From CAYUHK01 sp964475165 (GTDB taxonomy: Bacteria > Verrucomicrobiota > Kiritimatiellia > JAAZAB01), in the NCBI GenBank assembly GCA_964475165.1, contig CAYYVN010000004.1, positions 62,001 through 126,000 of the forward strand: 64,000 nt of DNA, read 5' to 3'. Shown here piece by piece: positions 8,052 to 15,666 of the stretch. Position 1 is the stretch's first letter, and each line of letters begins with the position of its first letter. The translations under genes were made by a program, and so were the position numbers. The notes below the pieces were generated by a model that saw nothing but the letters and a program-made list of their open reading frames with translations, was not told the origin of the DNA and did not search any database.

Positions 8052-9017
8052 ATGAATTCAATAACCGCCGCCGAGGGCTGGCTCGGGGAGCATTGTGAGC
8101 TGTGTCCGCGTCGTTGCCGAGTGCGGCGCCAGGCGGGCCAGTTGGGCTTTTGCGGTGCAGGTCAGCGCGCGCGGATTTTCAGCTATGGTCCGCATCACGG
8201 GGAGGAACCGCCGCTATCAGGGACACGCGGTTCGGGCGCCGTATTTTTCAGCGGCTGCACCCTGCGTTGTCTGTATTGCCAGAACCATCCCTGGAGCCAG
8301 GCCAACGCCGGGGAGCTTTTTTCAGTTGCGGAACTGGCCGATCTTTTTCGTCAATTGCGCGTCAGCGGCTGCCACAACTGGAATTTAGTGAGCCCCACGC
8401 CTTGGGTGCCGCAGATTATAGCGGCCTTGGCGGAGGCCGCAGAGGATGGGGCGCGTTTGCCGGTGGTCTATAATACCAGCGGTTTTGAGCGCGTGGAAAC
8501 GATTCGAAGATTACGCGGGCAGGTGGATATCTATCTATGCGATCTGCGCTATGCCCATCCCGAATCGGCGCTTGCCGGTTCGGGGGCGCCGGAGTATGTT
8601 GGGATAGCTCGGGAAGCCCTCCGGGAAATGTGGCACCAGGTGGGCCCCTTGCATTGTGATAGTCAGGGGCTAGCCTTGGGCGGCGTAATTTGTCGCCTGC
8701 TGGTTTTGCCGGGGCGGGCCGATGAAGTTTGCGAAAACCTGGCTTGGCTGGCCGACACGCTGGGAACAGAAATTGCTCTGAGCGTTATGTCACAATATAC
8801 GCCAGCGCATCAAGCCCTGCATAGCCCGCCCTGGAACAGGCGTATTACGCTGGCTGAATATGAGCGCGTATGCCAGCAAGTGACCGCGCAGGGGTTCAGC
8901 CGGGGTTGGATACAGGATTATGATACCATAAAGAACATTCATCTGGCGGGTTTTCATCTGCCCGCACGGACTCAAACAACCATGCAGAAAGGGCATCTCT
9001 TCCATGAGTGGACATAG
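8052..9017 (+). CDS. Radical SAM protein, PflX-like
   Basis: A 321-aa member of the pyruvate-formate-lyase-activase-like group (PflX/COG1313). A Cys-rich N-terminus (CELCPRRCRVRR, then FCGAG) precedes the radical SAM cluster motif CTLRCLYC, whose three Cys bind a [4Fe-4S] cluster and S-adenosylmethionine. Later LVSPTPW, PVVYNTSGFE and a YLCDLRYA block fit the partial TIM barrel. The physiological substrate of this subfamily is not established, and no glycyl-radical enzyme gene is nearby. Overlaps yebC by 14 bp, so the two are translationally linked. The upstream Shine-Dalgarno is weak, so the ATG at 8052 is likely but not certain. Confidence 0.85.
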   Translation: MNSITAAEGWLGEHCELCPRRCRVRRQAGQLGFCGAGQRARIFSYGPHHGEEPPLSGTRGSGAVFFSGCTLRCLYCQNHPWSQANAGELFSVAELADLFRQLRVSGCHNWNLVSPTPWVPQIIAALAEAAEDGARLPVVYNTSGFERVETIRRLRGQVDIYLCDLRYAHPESALAGSGAPEYVGIAREALREMWHQVGPLHCDSQGLALGGVICRLLVLPGRADEVCENLAWLADTLGTEIALSVMSQYTPAHQALHSPPWNRRITLAEYERVCQQVTAQGFSRGWIQDYDTIKNIHLAGFHLPARTQTTMQKGHLFHEWT

Positions 9018-9759
9018 TAAATGGAAAACCATCGCGCATAAAAAAGGAGCGGCCGACGCCAAGCGCGGCAGGATTTTCAGTAAATTGAGCAAAGAAATAA
9101 CCATTGCGGCGCGCGCCAGTGGTGGCGATCCGGCCATGAATCCCACCTTGCGTTCTCTGATGGCCAAAGCAAAAAGTTCCAATATGCCGGCCGATAATGT
9201 TGAGCGTGCCATTAAAAAAGGTACCGGCGAACTGGAGGGCGGGCGCCTGGAAGAAATCATTTATGAGGGTTTTGCCACTGGCGGGGTGGCGTTGGTGATT
9301 AAAGTGCTGACCGATAATAAAAACCGAGCGGCATCTGACGTCCGGCATATTTTCACCAAGTTTGGTGGAAATCTCGCCGCCCAGGGGGCGGTGATCAGGA
9401 GTTTTCGGCGCAAGGGGCAAATCCTGGTGGAAGCATCCGTCGCCGATGAGGATCGCTTAATGAGCGTGGTCTTGGATGCGGGAGCCGAGGATCTGCAGCA
9501 GGATGATGATGTTTTTGAGATCGTTACCGAGCCTGCCAAATACGAGGCGGTTGTGGCGGCCTTGGAACAAGCCGGCATTAAAACCATGACCTCCGAAATC
9601 ACCTTGCTGCCTGATAATTATATTGCGGTGGCGGATAAAACGCAGGCGGCCCACCTGATGAAATTCATCGAGACTTTGGAAGAAAACGAAGATGTGCAGG
9701 ATGTGTATTCCAATCTGGATGTGGATGAAGCGATCCTCAAGGAGTTGGCCCAAGCCTGA
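9004..9759 (+). CDS. yebC: YebC/TACO1 family protein
   Basis: Conserved 251-aa protein beginning MSGHSKWKTIAHKKGA and containing the family blocks KRGRIFSKLSKEI, NMPADNVERAIKKGTG, YEGFATGGVALVI and SDVRHIFTKFGG. Family members have been described as DNA-binding regulators and as translation factors that help ribosomes through difficult peptides. The sequence alone does not separate these roles. It precedes ruvC and ruvA, the arrangement seen in many bacteria. The ATG lies inside the end of the PflX-like gene. Confidence 0.94.
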   Translation: MSGHSKWKTIAHKKGAADAKRGRIFSKLSKEITIAARASGGDPAMNPTLRSLMAKAKSSNMPADNVERAIKKGTGELEGGRLEEIIYEGFATGGVALVIKVLTDNKNRAASDVRHIFTKFGGNLAAQGAVIRSFRRKGQILVEASVADEDRLMSVVLDAGAEDLQQDDDVFEIVTEPAKYEAVVAALEQAGIKTMTSEITLLPDNYIAVADKTQAAHLMKFIETLEENEDVQDVYSNLDVDEAILKELAQA

Positions 9760-9799
9760 AGGGGGCTAGCACCGGCACAGGCTTTGGCGAAGCTGAGCC

Positions 9800-10327
9800 A
9801 TGCAGCAGAAAATATCATCACAGACTGGTATGCGTGTTTTGGGTATTGATACCGCCCTGCGCTCGACCGGCGTGGCCTTGATTCAAGCGCGAGGCACTAT
9901 GTTTGCAGCCCTGGCCTATGAATTGATTAAAAATCCGCCCAGCCGCTCCCGTTCCGCATGCTTGGCGCATTTACATCATGCTTTGAGTGCTATCATCGCC
10001 CGGGAAAAACCGGATGCCCTGGCTGTGGAAGGCGTTTTTTTTTGCAAGAATCTGAAAACGGCGGTGGTGTTGGGAGAGGCGCGCGGCGCGGTCTTAGCCG
10101 CCGCGGCTGCTGCCGGCATACCCGTGCATGAATATGCGCCGCGCCGGGTCAAGCAGGCTGTCGTCGGCCATGGCAATGCCAGCAAGGAGCAGGTGCGCCG
10201 CATGATTATGAAGCTTCTTAATCTGCAAGAGGAGCCGCATACGGATGCTTCCGATGCTTTGGCCATTGCCCTTTGTCATTTACAAACTGTAAACAGTTGG
10301 TCAGTGCTGGCCAGTAAGACTTTATGA
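9800..10327 (+). CDS. ruvC: Crossover junction endodeoxyribonuclease RuvC
   Basis: Resolves Holliday junctions together with RuvAB. The RNase H-like fold is marked by GIDTALRSTG (first catalytic Asp), LAVEGVFFCKN (Glu) and the C-terminal DASDALAIALCH carrying the last two acidic residues. The chosen ATG at 9800 gives 175 aa. An ATG at 9830 (MRVLGIDT) gives 165 aa and matches the usual family N-terminus, and neither has a clear Shine-Dalgarno. The stop overlaps the ruvA start by 4 bp (ATGA), so the two are coupled. Confidence 0.93.
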   Translation: MQQKISSQTGMRVLGIDTALRSTGVALIQARGTMFAALAYELIKNPPSRSRSACLAHLHHALSAIIAREKPDALAVEGVFFCKNLKTAVVLGEARGAVLAAAAAAGIPVHEYAPRRVKQAVVGHGNASKEQVRRMIMKLLNLQEEPHTDASDALAIALCHLQTVNSWSVLASKTL

Positions 10328-10920
10328 TCACTTTTTTAGAAGGTACGCTAGTTGAAAAATCGCCGGCCCGTTTGGTGCTGAATATCGGCGGGGTCGGCTA
10401 TGAAGTTTTCATTCCGCTACGCAGTTTTGAAAAACTGCCGTCGCTCGATCAAACCTGCCGCGTCCTGATTTATGATTATCTCAGGGAAGATCAACATGTG
10501 CTCTATGGGTTCATGACGGAAGAGGAGCGCCAGATGTTCACCCTCTTGCTGGGCATCAGCGGCATCGGTCCGCGCCTGGCGATGAGTGCCCTGAGCGGCT
10601 TATCGGTGCGCGAGCTGATTGCGGCTATCTCGCATAGCGATGTGAAGCGGCTGAGCATGATTACGGGGATTGGCAAAAAAACAGCCGAACGCATGGTGGT
10701 TGAGTTGCGGGATAAGTTGGCTGGATCTCAAGCCCTGGAAGCTTCGGCCGGCATGCCGGCTGGCTTGGCCGAGGATCAGCGTATCAAAGATGCCGTGCGC
10801 GCCTTGATTGCCTTGGGCTATAAACAGGCGGAATCACAGCAAAAAATTATCAGCATTCTGCCGCGCTTGCCAGCTGATGCTCCGGTAGAAGAAATAGTGC
10901 GGCGCTCCTTGCTTCACTAG
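10324..10920 (+). CDS. ruvA: Holliday junction branch migration protein RuvA
   Basis: DNA-binding partner of the RuvB motor at Holliday junctions. The 198-aa product starts MITFLEGTLVEKSP, has the OB-fold N-terminal domain with HVLYGFMTEEER, two helix-hairpin-helix motifs (GISGIGPRLAMSALS and ITGIGKKTAERMVVELRDK), and the C-terminal RuvB-binding domain with a DAVRALIALGY motif. ruvB does not follow, unlike in many genomes: the next 420 bp are non-coding and then tRNA-Thr begins. Confidence 0.95.
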   Translation: MITFLEGTLVEKSPARLVLNIGGVGYEVFIPLRSFEKLPSLDQTCRVLIYDYLREDQHVLYGFMTEEERQMFTLLLGISGIGPRLAMSALSGLSVRELIAAISHSDVKRLSMITGIGKKTAERMVVELRDKLAGSQALEASAGMPAGLAEDQRIKDAVRALIALGYKQAESQQKIISILPRLPADAPVEEIVRRSLLH

Positions 10921-11149
10921 TGTCCCAGAAAACTATGACGCTGCGCCGCGCGGGGCGTTGTGAGGGGCCGGGCCGGCATCGGGGGAGGCGCTGAAAAGCA
11001 AGAGAGGTCATCTGCCTATGCGGTTTGATCCGCTGTGAAGGCCAGTCGGGAAAGGGCCCTAGGATGATAGCCATTAAATCAGCCACCAATTTTCTGGAGT
11101 CGGGTGCGTGGATTGGTCCGGAAATAGCCAAAATAGTCAAAAAAAATTG
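10921..11149. other. Non-coding stretch after ruvA
   Basis: No convincing gene on either strand; the open frames here lack Shine-Dalgarno sequences and recognisable motifs. GC-rich inverted pieces near 10937-10960 could end ruvA transcription but lack a T-run. The region changes to AT-rich just before the tRNA-Thr/tuf promoter. Confidence 0.4.
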
Positions 11150-11177
11150 TTGACTGTTTTATGGAAATTGATATCCT
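11150..11177 (+). promoter_or_regulatory. Sigma70-like promoter of the tRNA-Thr/tuf operon
   Basis: TTGACT at 11150-11155 and TATCCT at 11172-11177 with a 16 bp spacer, in an A-rich context (run of A at 11139-11146) that resembles an UP element. It lies about 170 bp before tRNA-Thr and is the only good promoter in the gap, so it probably drives tRNA-Thr and tuf. The 11178-11344 leader holds no gene. Confidence 0.6.
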
Positions 11178-11344
11178 GCTTGGTTTTTGGGTAATTCATT
11201 TGCATCAACAGGGCAGTGCTTTAGAGAGACTGGGACCCATTAAGCCTCGGAGCGCTTCGTTGCCTGCTTGTCGAAAAGAGGAAAAAGAAGAGCAGGAAGG
11301 GGCTATTGTGTTTTATGGTTCTCGAGCGGGAATGACCAAGGTTG

Positions 11345-11417
11345 GCCCACGTAGCTCAGTTGGTAGAGCACATCCTTGGTAAGGATGAGGTCAACGGTTC
11401 AATCCCGTTCGTGGGCT
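11345..11417 (+). tRNA. tRNA-Thr(GGT)
   Basis: Cloverleaf read directly: acceptor GCCCACG pairs with CGTGGGC, D-arm AGCTCAGTTGGTAGAGC, anticodon stem CATCC/GGATG with loop TTGGTAA giving anticodon GGT (Thr, ACC/ACT), and T-arm AACGG-TTCAATC-CCGTT. Discriminator base is T (U). The genome does not encode CCA here, so it must be added by nucleotidyltransferase. A tRNA-Thr directly ahead of tuf recalls the thrT-tufB arrangement of enterobacteria. Confidence 0.95.
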
Positions 11418-11511
11418 CCGCAAATAAAAAAGAGAGCCAGCCTCGGTGCAGGGCCTCGGGCCGCCGGGCTTGGAATGCGAAAAATCAGATAACAAGGAAG
11501 GAGATCGAGCA

Positions 11512-12720
11512 ATGGCCAAAGAAAAATTTGAACGCACAAAACCGCATATCAATGTGGGGACCATTGGCCATGTGGATCATGGTAAGACGACCTTGACCGC
11601 TGCCATCACCAAAGTGCAGTCGATGAAAAAACTGAGCGAGTTTGTCAGTTATGATCAGGTAGCCAAGGCATCCGAATCCCAGGGCCGTCGCGATCCCACC
11701 AAGATTCTGACGATCGCCACCTCGCATGTGGAATACGAGAGCGAGAAGCGCCACTACGCGCACGTGGATTGTCCGGGCCATGCCGATTATGTTAAAAACA
11801 TGATTACCGGCGCGGCGCAGATGGATGGCGCCATCTTGGTGGTCAGCGCTTCGGATGGTCCCATGCCTCAGACGCGCGAGCATATCCTGCTGGCCCGTCA
11901 GGTGGGAGTGCCTTCCATCGTTGTTTTCCTGAACAAGGTGGATACGGTTGATGACAAGGATCTCTTGGATTTGGTCGAGTTGGAAATTCGCGATTTGCTG
12001 ACCAAGTATCAATTCCCTGGAGATAAAACGCCTATTATTCGGGGGAGCGCCTTGCAGGCCATGAATGCTTCATCGCCGGATGAGCCTCAGGCGCAATGCA
12101 TTCAGGAGCTGATGGATGCTCTCGACAGCTATATTCCTGAGCCGACGCGCATTCTTGATCAGGCCTTTTTGATGCCGATCGAGGATGTCTTTTCCATTGA
12201 AGGCCGGGGCACAGTGGTCACGGGGCGTGTGGAGCGGGGGGCCATTAAGGTGGGCGAGGAAGTCGAGATTGTCGGCTTGCGCGATTCACAAAAAACGGTG
12301 GTGACCGGCGTGGAGATGTTTCGCAAGCTGCTGGAGCAGGGGCAGGCCGGAGATAATGTGGGCTGCCTGTTGCGCGGGACGCGCAAGGATGATGTGGAGC
12401 GCGGGCAAGTGCTGGCCAAGCCAGGTTCGATCACGCCGCACACTCATTTCAAGGGGCAGGTCTATGTGTTGAGCAAGGAAGAAGGCGGTCGGCATACGGC
12501 CTTCTTTAAGGGCTACCGTCCGCAGTTTTATTTTCGGACCACAGATGTCACCGGTTCGGTGACCCTGCCCGAAAATGTGGAAATGGTTATGCCGGGTGAT
12601 AATGTGGAAGTGGAAGTGAAGTTGATCGTGCCGATCGCCATGGAGAAAGGTGTCCGTTTCGCTATTCGCGAAGGTGGGCGTACGGTCGGTGCGGGACAAG
12701 TGACGGAAATTATAGCTTGA
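11512..12720 (+). CDS. tuf: Elongation factor Tu
   Basis: GTPase that delivers aminoacyl-tRNA to the ribosome. 402 aa with P-loop GHVDHGKTT, G3 DCPGHADYVKNMITGAAQMDGAI, G4 NKVD, and the domain II/III signatures FSIEGRGTVVTGRVERG, CLLRGTRKDDVERGQVLAKPG and GYRPQFYFRTTDVTG. Switch I is unusual: where almost all EF-Tu have ARGITINT this one has TKILTIAT, preceded by an Arg/Asp-containing SESQGRRDP segment; the GTP-sensing Thr is kept. AAGGAG ends 8 nt before ATG 11512; a start at 11446 would run into the tRNA spacer and is rejected. Likely cotranscribed with tRNA-Thr. Confidence 0.97.
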   Translation: MAKEKFERTKPHINVGTIGHVDHGKTTLTAAITKVQSMKKLSEFVSYDQVAKASESQGRRDPTKILTIATSHVEYESEKRHYAHVDCPGHADYVKNMITGAAQMDGAILVVSASDGPMPQTREHILLARQVGVPSIVVFLNKVDTVDDKDLLDLVELEIRDLLTKYQFPGDKTPIIRGSALQAMNASSPDEPQAQCIQELMDALDSYIPEPTRILDQAFLMPIEDVFSIEGRGTVVTGRVERGAIKVGEEVEIVGLRDSQKTVVTGVEMFRKLLEQGQAGDNVGCLLRGTRKDDVERGQVLAKPGSITPHTHFKGQVYVLSKEEGGRHTAFFKGYRPQFYFRTTDVTGSVTLPENVEMVMPGDNVEVEVKLIVPIAMEKGVRFAIREGGRTVGAGQVTEIIA

Positions 12721-12793
12721 GCTGAAGATGTGCGGGCGGCGGCGTCGGAGCCTGGGTCGCCTTTGAGTTGGGCATTGGGGAGCGCGTGGAATC

Positions 12794-12946
12794 ATGGTCA
12801 GAGAAATCATTACGCTGGCTTGTAGTGAGTGCAAACGGCGCAATTATACGACCACCAGGGATAAAAAACGCACTCCCGAGAAACTGGAGATAAAAAAATT
12901 CTGCCGGTTTGGCCGTAAACATACTCTGCATCGCGAAACCCGTTAA
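12794..12946 (+). CDS. rpmG: Large ribosomal subunit protein bL33
   Basis: A 50-aa protein between tuf and tRNA-Trp, the usual site of rpmG. It starts MVREIITLACSECKRRNYTTT and ends FGRKHTLHRETR, matching bL33. The first zinc knuckle CSEC is intact. The second, normally CPxC, reads CRFG, so only three of the four zinc-ligand Cys remain. This may be an intermediate between zinc-binding and zinc-free forms. The ATG has no strong Shine-Dalgarno. Confidence 0.92.
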   Translation: MVREIITLACSECKRRNYTTTRDKKRTPEKLEIKKFCRFGRKHTLHRETR

Positions 12947-12960
12947 CATAAATCGCTGGA

Positions 12961-13033
12961 AGGCCAGTAGCTCAATTGGCAGAGTACCGGTCTCCAAAAC
13001 CGGGAGTTGTGGGTTCGAATCCCCCCTGGCCTG
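12961..13033 (+). tRNA. tRNA-Trp(CCA)
   Basis: Acceptor AGGCCAG pairs with CTGGCCT, discriminator G, D-arm TAGCTCAATTGGCAGAGTA, anticodon stem CCGGT/ACCGG with loop CTCCAAA giving anticodon CCA (Trp, TGG), and T-loop TTCGAAT. One T-stem position appears mismatched (T opposite C). The 3' CCA is not encoded (CCC follows). It lies between rpmG and secE, a widely conserved position. Confidence 0.95.
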
Positions 13034-13069
13034 CCCGCTATGTCTTGCTGCCATGGCTGGCCCGGGCAG
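13031..13069 (+). terminator. Possible terminator or attenuator after tRNA-Trp
   Basis: CTGCCCG (13031-13037) can pair with CGGGCAG (13063-13069), followed by TTTATCTT. The 5' arm overlaps the last bases of the tRNA, and the 25-nt loop is long. It may tune read-through into secE-nusG; weak evidence. Confidence 0.3.
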
Positions 13070-13151
13070 TTTATCTTGAATGGAGCTCCGCAGATCTGTG
13101 CTGGGTATATCCTGAGCTAAACGGATGGAGCTCGCCGGATGGCAAGTGGTC

Positions 13152-13352
13152 ATGAATGGCATAACTCAATTCTTTGTGAGGTTGGGCACTTTTTTTAATG
13201 AAGTCGGCATCGAATTAAAAAAATCCTCTTGGCCACCTCGTTCCGAATTGATGGAGTCTACCATCGTGGTGATTTTGTCAGTGATAGCGTTGGGCGTGGT
13301 GGTGGGGCTTAGCGATTTCGTGCTCATGAAGCTCTTGAGATTGATCCTATGA
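13152..13352 (+). CDS. secE: Preprotein translocase subunit SecE
   Basis: Single-span essential clamp of the SecYEG channel. 66 aa with the family core GIELKKSSWPPRSELMEST (the xxSWP block) in the amphipathic helix, followed by one membrane segment of about 20 residues and a short tail KLLRLIL. Start at 13152 (MNGITQFF) fits the family; an in-frame ATG at 13125 would add nine residues, and neither has a strong Shine-Dalgarno. It lies in the conserved secE-nusG-rplK order. Confidence 0.93.
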   Translation: MNGITQFFVRLGTFFNEVGIELKKSSWPPRSELMESTIVVILSVIALGVVVGLSDFVLMKLLRLIL

Positions 13353-13380
13353 CCGGCTAGGCCGGCCGCCGAGGGAAGCC

Positions 13381-13929
13381 ATGGATAAACAATGGTTTGT
13401 GTTGCATACCCTGACCGGTCAGGAAGTCAAGGTTAAGGCCCATCTGGAACGCCGTATCCAGGCCGAAGAGATGGGCGATATGATTGGCGAAATAACGATT
13501 CCGTGTGAAAAAGTTTCCGAGGTTAAAAGGGGTAAAAAGACGACGGCGACGCGTTTGTTTTATCCGGGCTATGTTTTAATTCAAATAAGGTTATTTAACG
13601 ATGACGGCCAGCTGAACGATAAATCCTGGTATTTTATCCGCGAGACGCCCGGGGTGATCGGATTTGTCGGCGGAGAACGTCCCGTGCCCTTGCGGCCGTC
13701 GGAGGTGGAATCGATCATCCACCAGATCAGCGATCAGCGGGAAAAGGTTAAACCGAAAGTTGCCTTTGAGCCGGGCGAGACGGTTAAAATCAATGATGGT
13801 CCCTTTCTCAATTTCAGCGGCGTGATCGAAGAGGTGGATCCGGAGCGCGGCAAGCTCAAGGTTTCCGTATCTATTTTTGGACGCACAGCGCCAGTGGAAT
13901 TGGAGTATTGGCAGGTGGAACGCGTCTGA
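13381..13929 (+). CDS. nusG: Transcription termination/antitermination factor NusG
   Basis: Binds RNA polymerase and links it to ribosomes or Rho. The 182-aa product has the NGN domain (starts KQWFVLHTLTGQE, then FYPGYVLIQ and the TPGVIGFVGG block) and a C-terminal KOW domain (ETVKINDGPFLNFSGVIEEVD and the FGRTAPVELEYWQVERV end). Start ATG 13381 is preceded by GAGGGAAG. Gene order secE-nusG-rplK is standard. Confidence 0.97.
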   Translation: MDKQWFVLHTLTGQEVKVKAHLERRIQAEEMGDMIGEITIPCEKVSEVKRGKKTTATRLFYPGYVLIQIRLFNDDGQLNDKSWYFIRETPGVIGFVGGERPVPLRPSEVESIIHQISDQREKVKPKVAFEPGETVKINDGPFLNFSGVIEEVDPERGKLKVSVSIFGRTAPVELEYWQVERV

Positions 13930-13956
13930 TTTGAGGGAAAAACAAGGGTAATTGGG

Positions 13957-14382
13957 ATGGCTAAAAAAGTCAATGCGGTGATCAAATTGCAGATTCCAGC
14001 CGGTCAGGCCAACCCGGCGCCGCCGGTCGGCCCGGCCCTGGGGCAACAAGGCGTGAACATCATGGCCTTTTGCAAGGAATTCAATGCGGCCACACAAAGC
14101 CAGGCGGGGTTAGTGATACCGGTTGTGATCACGGTCTATCACGATAAAACCTTCTCCTTTATCACCAAAAGCCCACCGGCGGCCGTGTTGATTAAACAAG
14201 CTGCAGGGCTCGCTAAAGGCTCGGGCGTTCCCAATCGCCAGAAGGTGGGTAAAATTTCGCGCGCGCAGGTGCGTGAGATAGTTAAGCTTAAACTGCGCGA
14301 CTTAAATACCATCCACGAAGATCGGGCTATGCGTATTATCGAAGGCACCGCTCGCAACATGGGCGTGGAGGTGATGGATTAA
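13957..14382 (+). CDS. rplK: Large ribosomal subunit protein uL11
   Basis: Binds 23S rRNA at the GTPase-associated centre with L10/L7-L12. 141 aa, beginning AKKVNAVIKLQIPAGQANPAPPVGPALGQ split over two recognisable blocks, with the GVNIMAFCKEFNA segment and the C-terminal RNA-binding region ending NMGVEVMD. The stop codon is immediately followed by the rplA start. Confidence 0.97.
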   Translation: MAKKVNAVIKLQIPAGQANPAPPVGPALGQQGVNIMAFCKEFNAATQSQAGLVIPVVITVYHDKTFSFITKSPPAAVLIKQAAGLAKGSGVPNRQKVGKISRAQVREIVKLKLRDLNTIHEDRAMRIIEGTARNMGVEVMD

Positions 14383-15075
14383 ATGATCAAGCACGGCAAA
14401 CGCTATCGTGGCATCAAGGCTAAGGTGGAGCCTAAAACCCATGAGTTGCCAGAGGCCCTGGCTTTTCTCAAGGATAATCCGGCCGCTAACTTCGACGAGA
14501 CCATGGAAATCTCTTTTCGTTTAGGGCTGGATTTAAAGAAATCCGAGCAAACGGTGCGCGGCACGGTGACCCTGCCGCATGGCACTGGCAAAACTGTCCG
14601 CGTCATTGTATTTGCGGCCGGTGCGGCAGCCGATGCGGCGCGCGCCGCCGAAGCCAGCGCGGTGGGCTATGAAGACCTGATCGCCAAAATTCAGGCTGGT
14701 TATACTGATTTTGATGTGGCCATTGCCACGCCGGATGCCATGAAGGAAGTTCGTAAATTGGGTAAATTTTTGGGGCCCCGCGGCCTCATGCCCAACCCCA
14801 AGACGGGCACGGTCACCGAGGATGTGGCCTCGGCCGTGCAGCAGTTTAAGGCCGGCCGCGTGGAGTTTCGTGCCGATCGCCATGGCAATGTGATGGTTCC
14901 TTTTGGCAAACGCTCGTTCACAGCGGAGATGCTCGCGGAAAATGCCCGAGCGATCATGGAGGCCGTGCAGGCGGCGCGCCCGGCGGCGGCCAAAGGTGTT
15001 TATATCAAACGGTGTGTGGTTAGCTCCACCATGGGCGTGGGCTTGCCAATCCGCGTCAGTGTACAAGCAAGTTAA
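14383..15075 (+). CDS. rplA: Large ribosomal subunit protein uL1
   Basis: L1-stalk protein that moves deacylated tRNA out of the E site; in many bacteria it also represses its own mRNA. 230 aa with LPHGTGKTVRVIVFA, KLGKFLGPRGLMPNPKTGTVT and FGKRSFTAEML, all diagnostic. It starts on the base after the rplK stop, so the two are coupled. No obvious rRNA-mimic stem was identified in the short upstream region. Confidence 0.97.
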   Translation: MIKHGKRYRGIKAKVEPKTHELPEALAFLKDNPAANFDETMEISFRLGLDLKKSEQTVRGTVTLPHGTGKTVRVIVFAAGAAADAARAAEASAVGYEDLIAKIQAGYTDFDVAIATPDAMKEVRKLGKFLGPRGLMPNPKTGTVTEDVASAVQQFKAGRVEFRADRHGNVMVPFGKRSFTAEMLAENARAIMEAVQAARPAAAKGVYIKRCVVSSTMGVGLPIRVSVQAS

Positions 15076-15112
15076 GCGCTAGCAGCCTAGCGCTGCAATG
15101 AAAAGGCGATTT

Positions 15113-15637
15113 ATGAGGTTGGAAAAACAAGCGATCAGTAACGATATTCGGCAGTGGCTCGTTGACGCGACTTTCGTCTTCTTCGCTGATTATCGTGGCC
15201 TCAAAGTACAAACATCTTCCGATTTACGCAAACGACTGGCCGAACATCAGTCCCAGCTGCACGTTGTTCCCAATCGCTTGTGCCGCCGTATGGTGGATGA
15301 GCTGGCTTGGGGCCTGGATGATCCTCAAGCGCTGGTGGGGCCTACGGCCCTGATCTCGGGGCGGGGCGATGCGCTGGCCGTGGCCAAACTGCTGAAAGAG
15401 TTTTATGAAGAATATAGTTTGCCGCGCATCAAGCTGGGGCGTTTTGAAGGCCGCTATTTTGCGTCGGCGGATATCGATGCATTAGTTAAGTTGCCCGCCA
15501 AGCCGGTGATGCAGAGCATTCTGGTGGGCACCCTGGCTGGGCCGCTCACGCACCTGACGGGAGTTTTGAAGCAAAAAGTGGCGAGCCTGGTATATGTCCT
15601 TAAGGCCGCCCAAGATAAGAAGGAATCTGCGCAGTAG
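15113..15637 (+). CDS. rplJ: Large ribosomal subunit protein uL10
   Basis: Stalk base that anchors L7/L12 dimers. 174 aa with the N-terminal rRNA-binding part (FVFFADYRGLKVQTSSDLRK region, GPTALISG) and the C-terminal helix region that binds L7/L12. ATG 15113 follows AAAAGG at good spacing; an ATG at 15098 lacks a Shine-Dalgarno and would add five basic residues. It is rather divergent in the middle, but its place between rplA and rplL is decisive. Confidence 0.93.
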   Translation: MRLEKQAISNDIRQWLVDATFVFFADYRGLKVQTSSDLRKRLAEHQSQLHVVPNRLCRRMVDELAWGLDDPQALVGPTALISGRGDALAVAKLLKEFYEEYSLPRIKLGRFEGRYFASADIDALVKLPAKPVMQSILVGTLAGPLTHLTGVLKQKVASLVYVLKAAQDKKESAQ

Positions 15638-15666
15638 AGAAACAGAAGATTGAAGGAGAAATAGCC

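Noticed and set aside
10850..11140. 96-codon minus-strand frame after ruvA
   Set aside because: Overlaps the ruvA end, lacks a ribosome-binding site and known motifs, and ends close to the tuf promoter.
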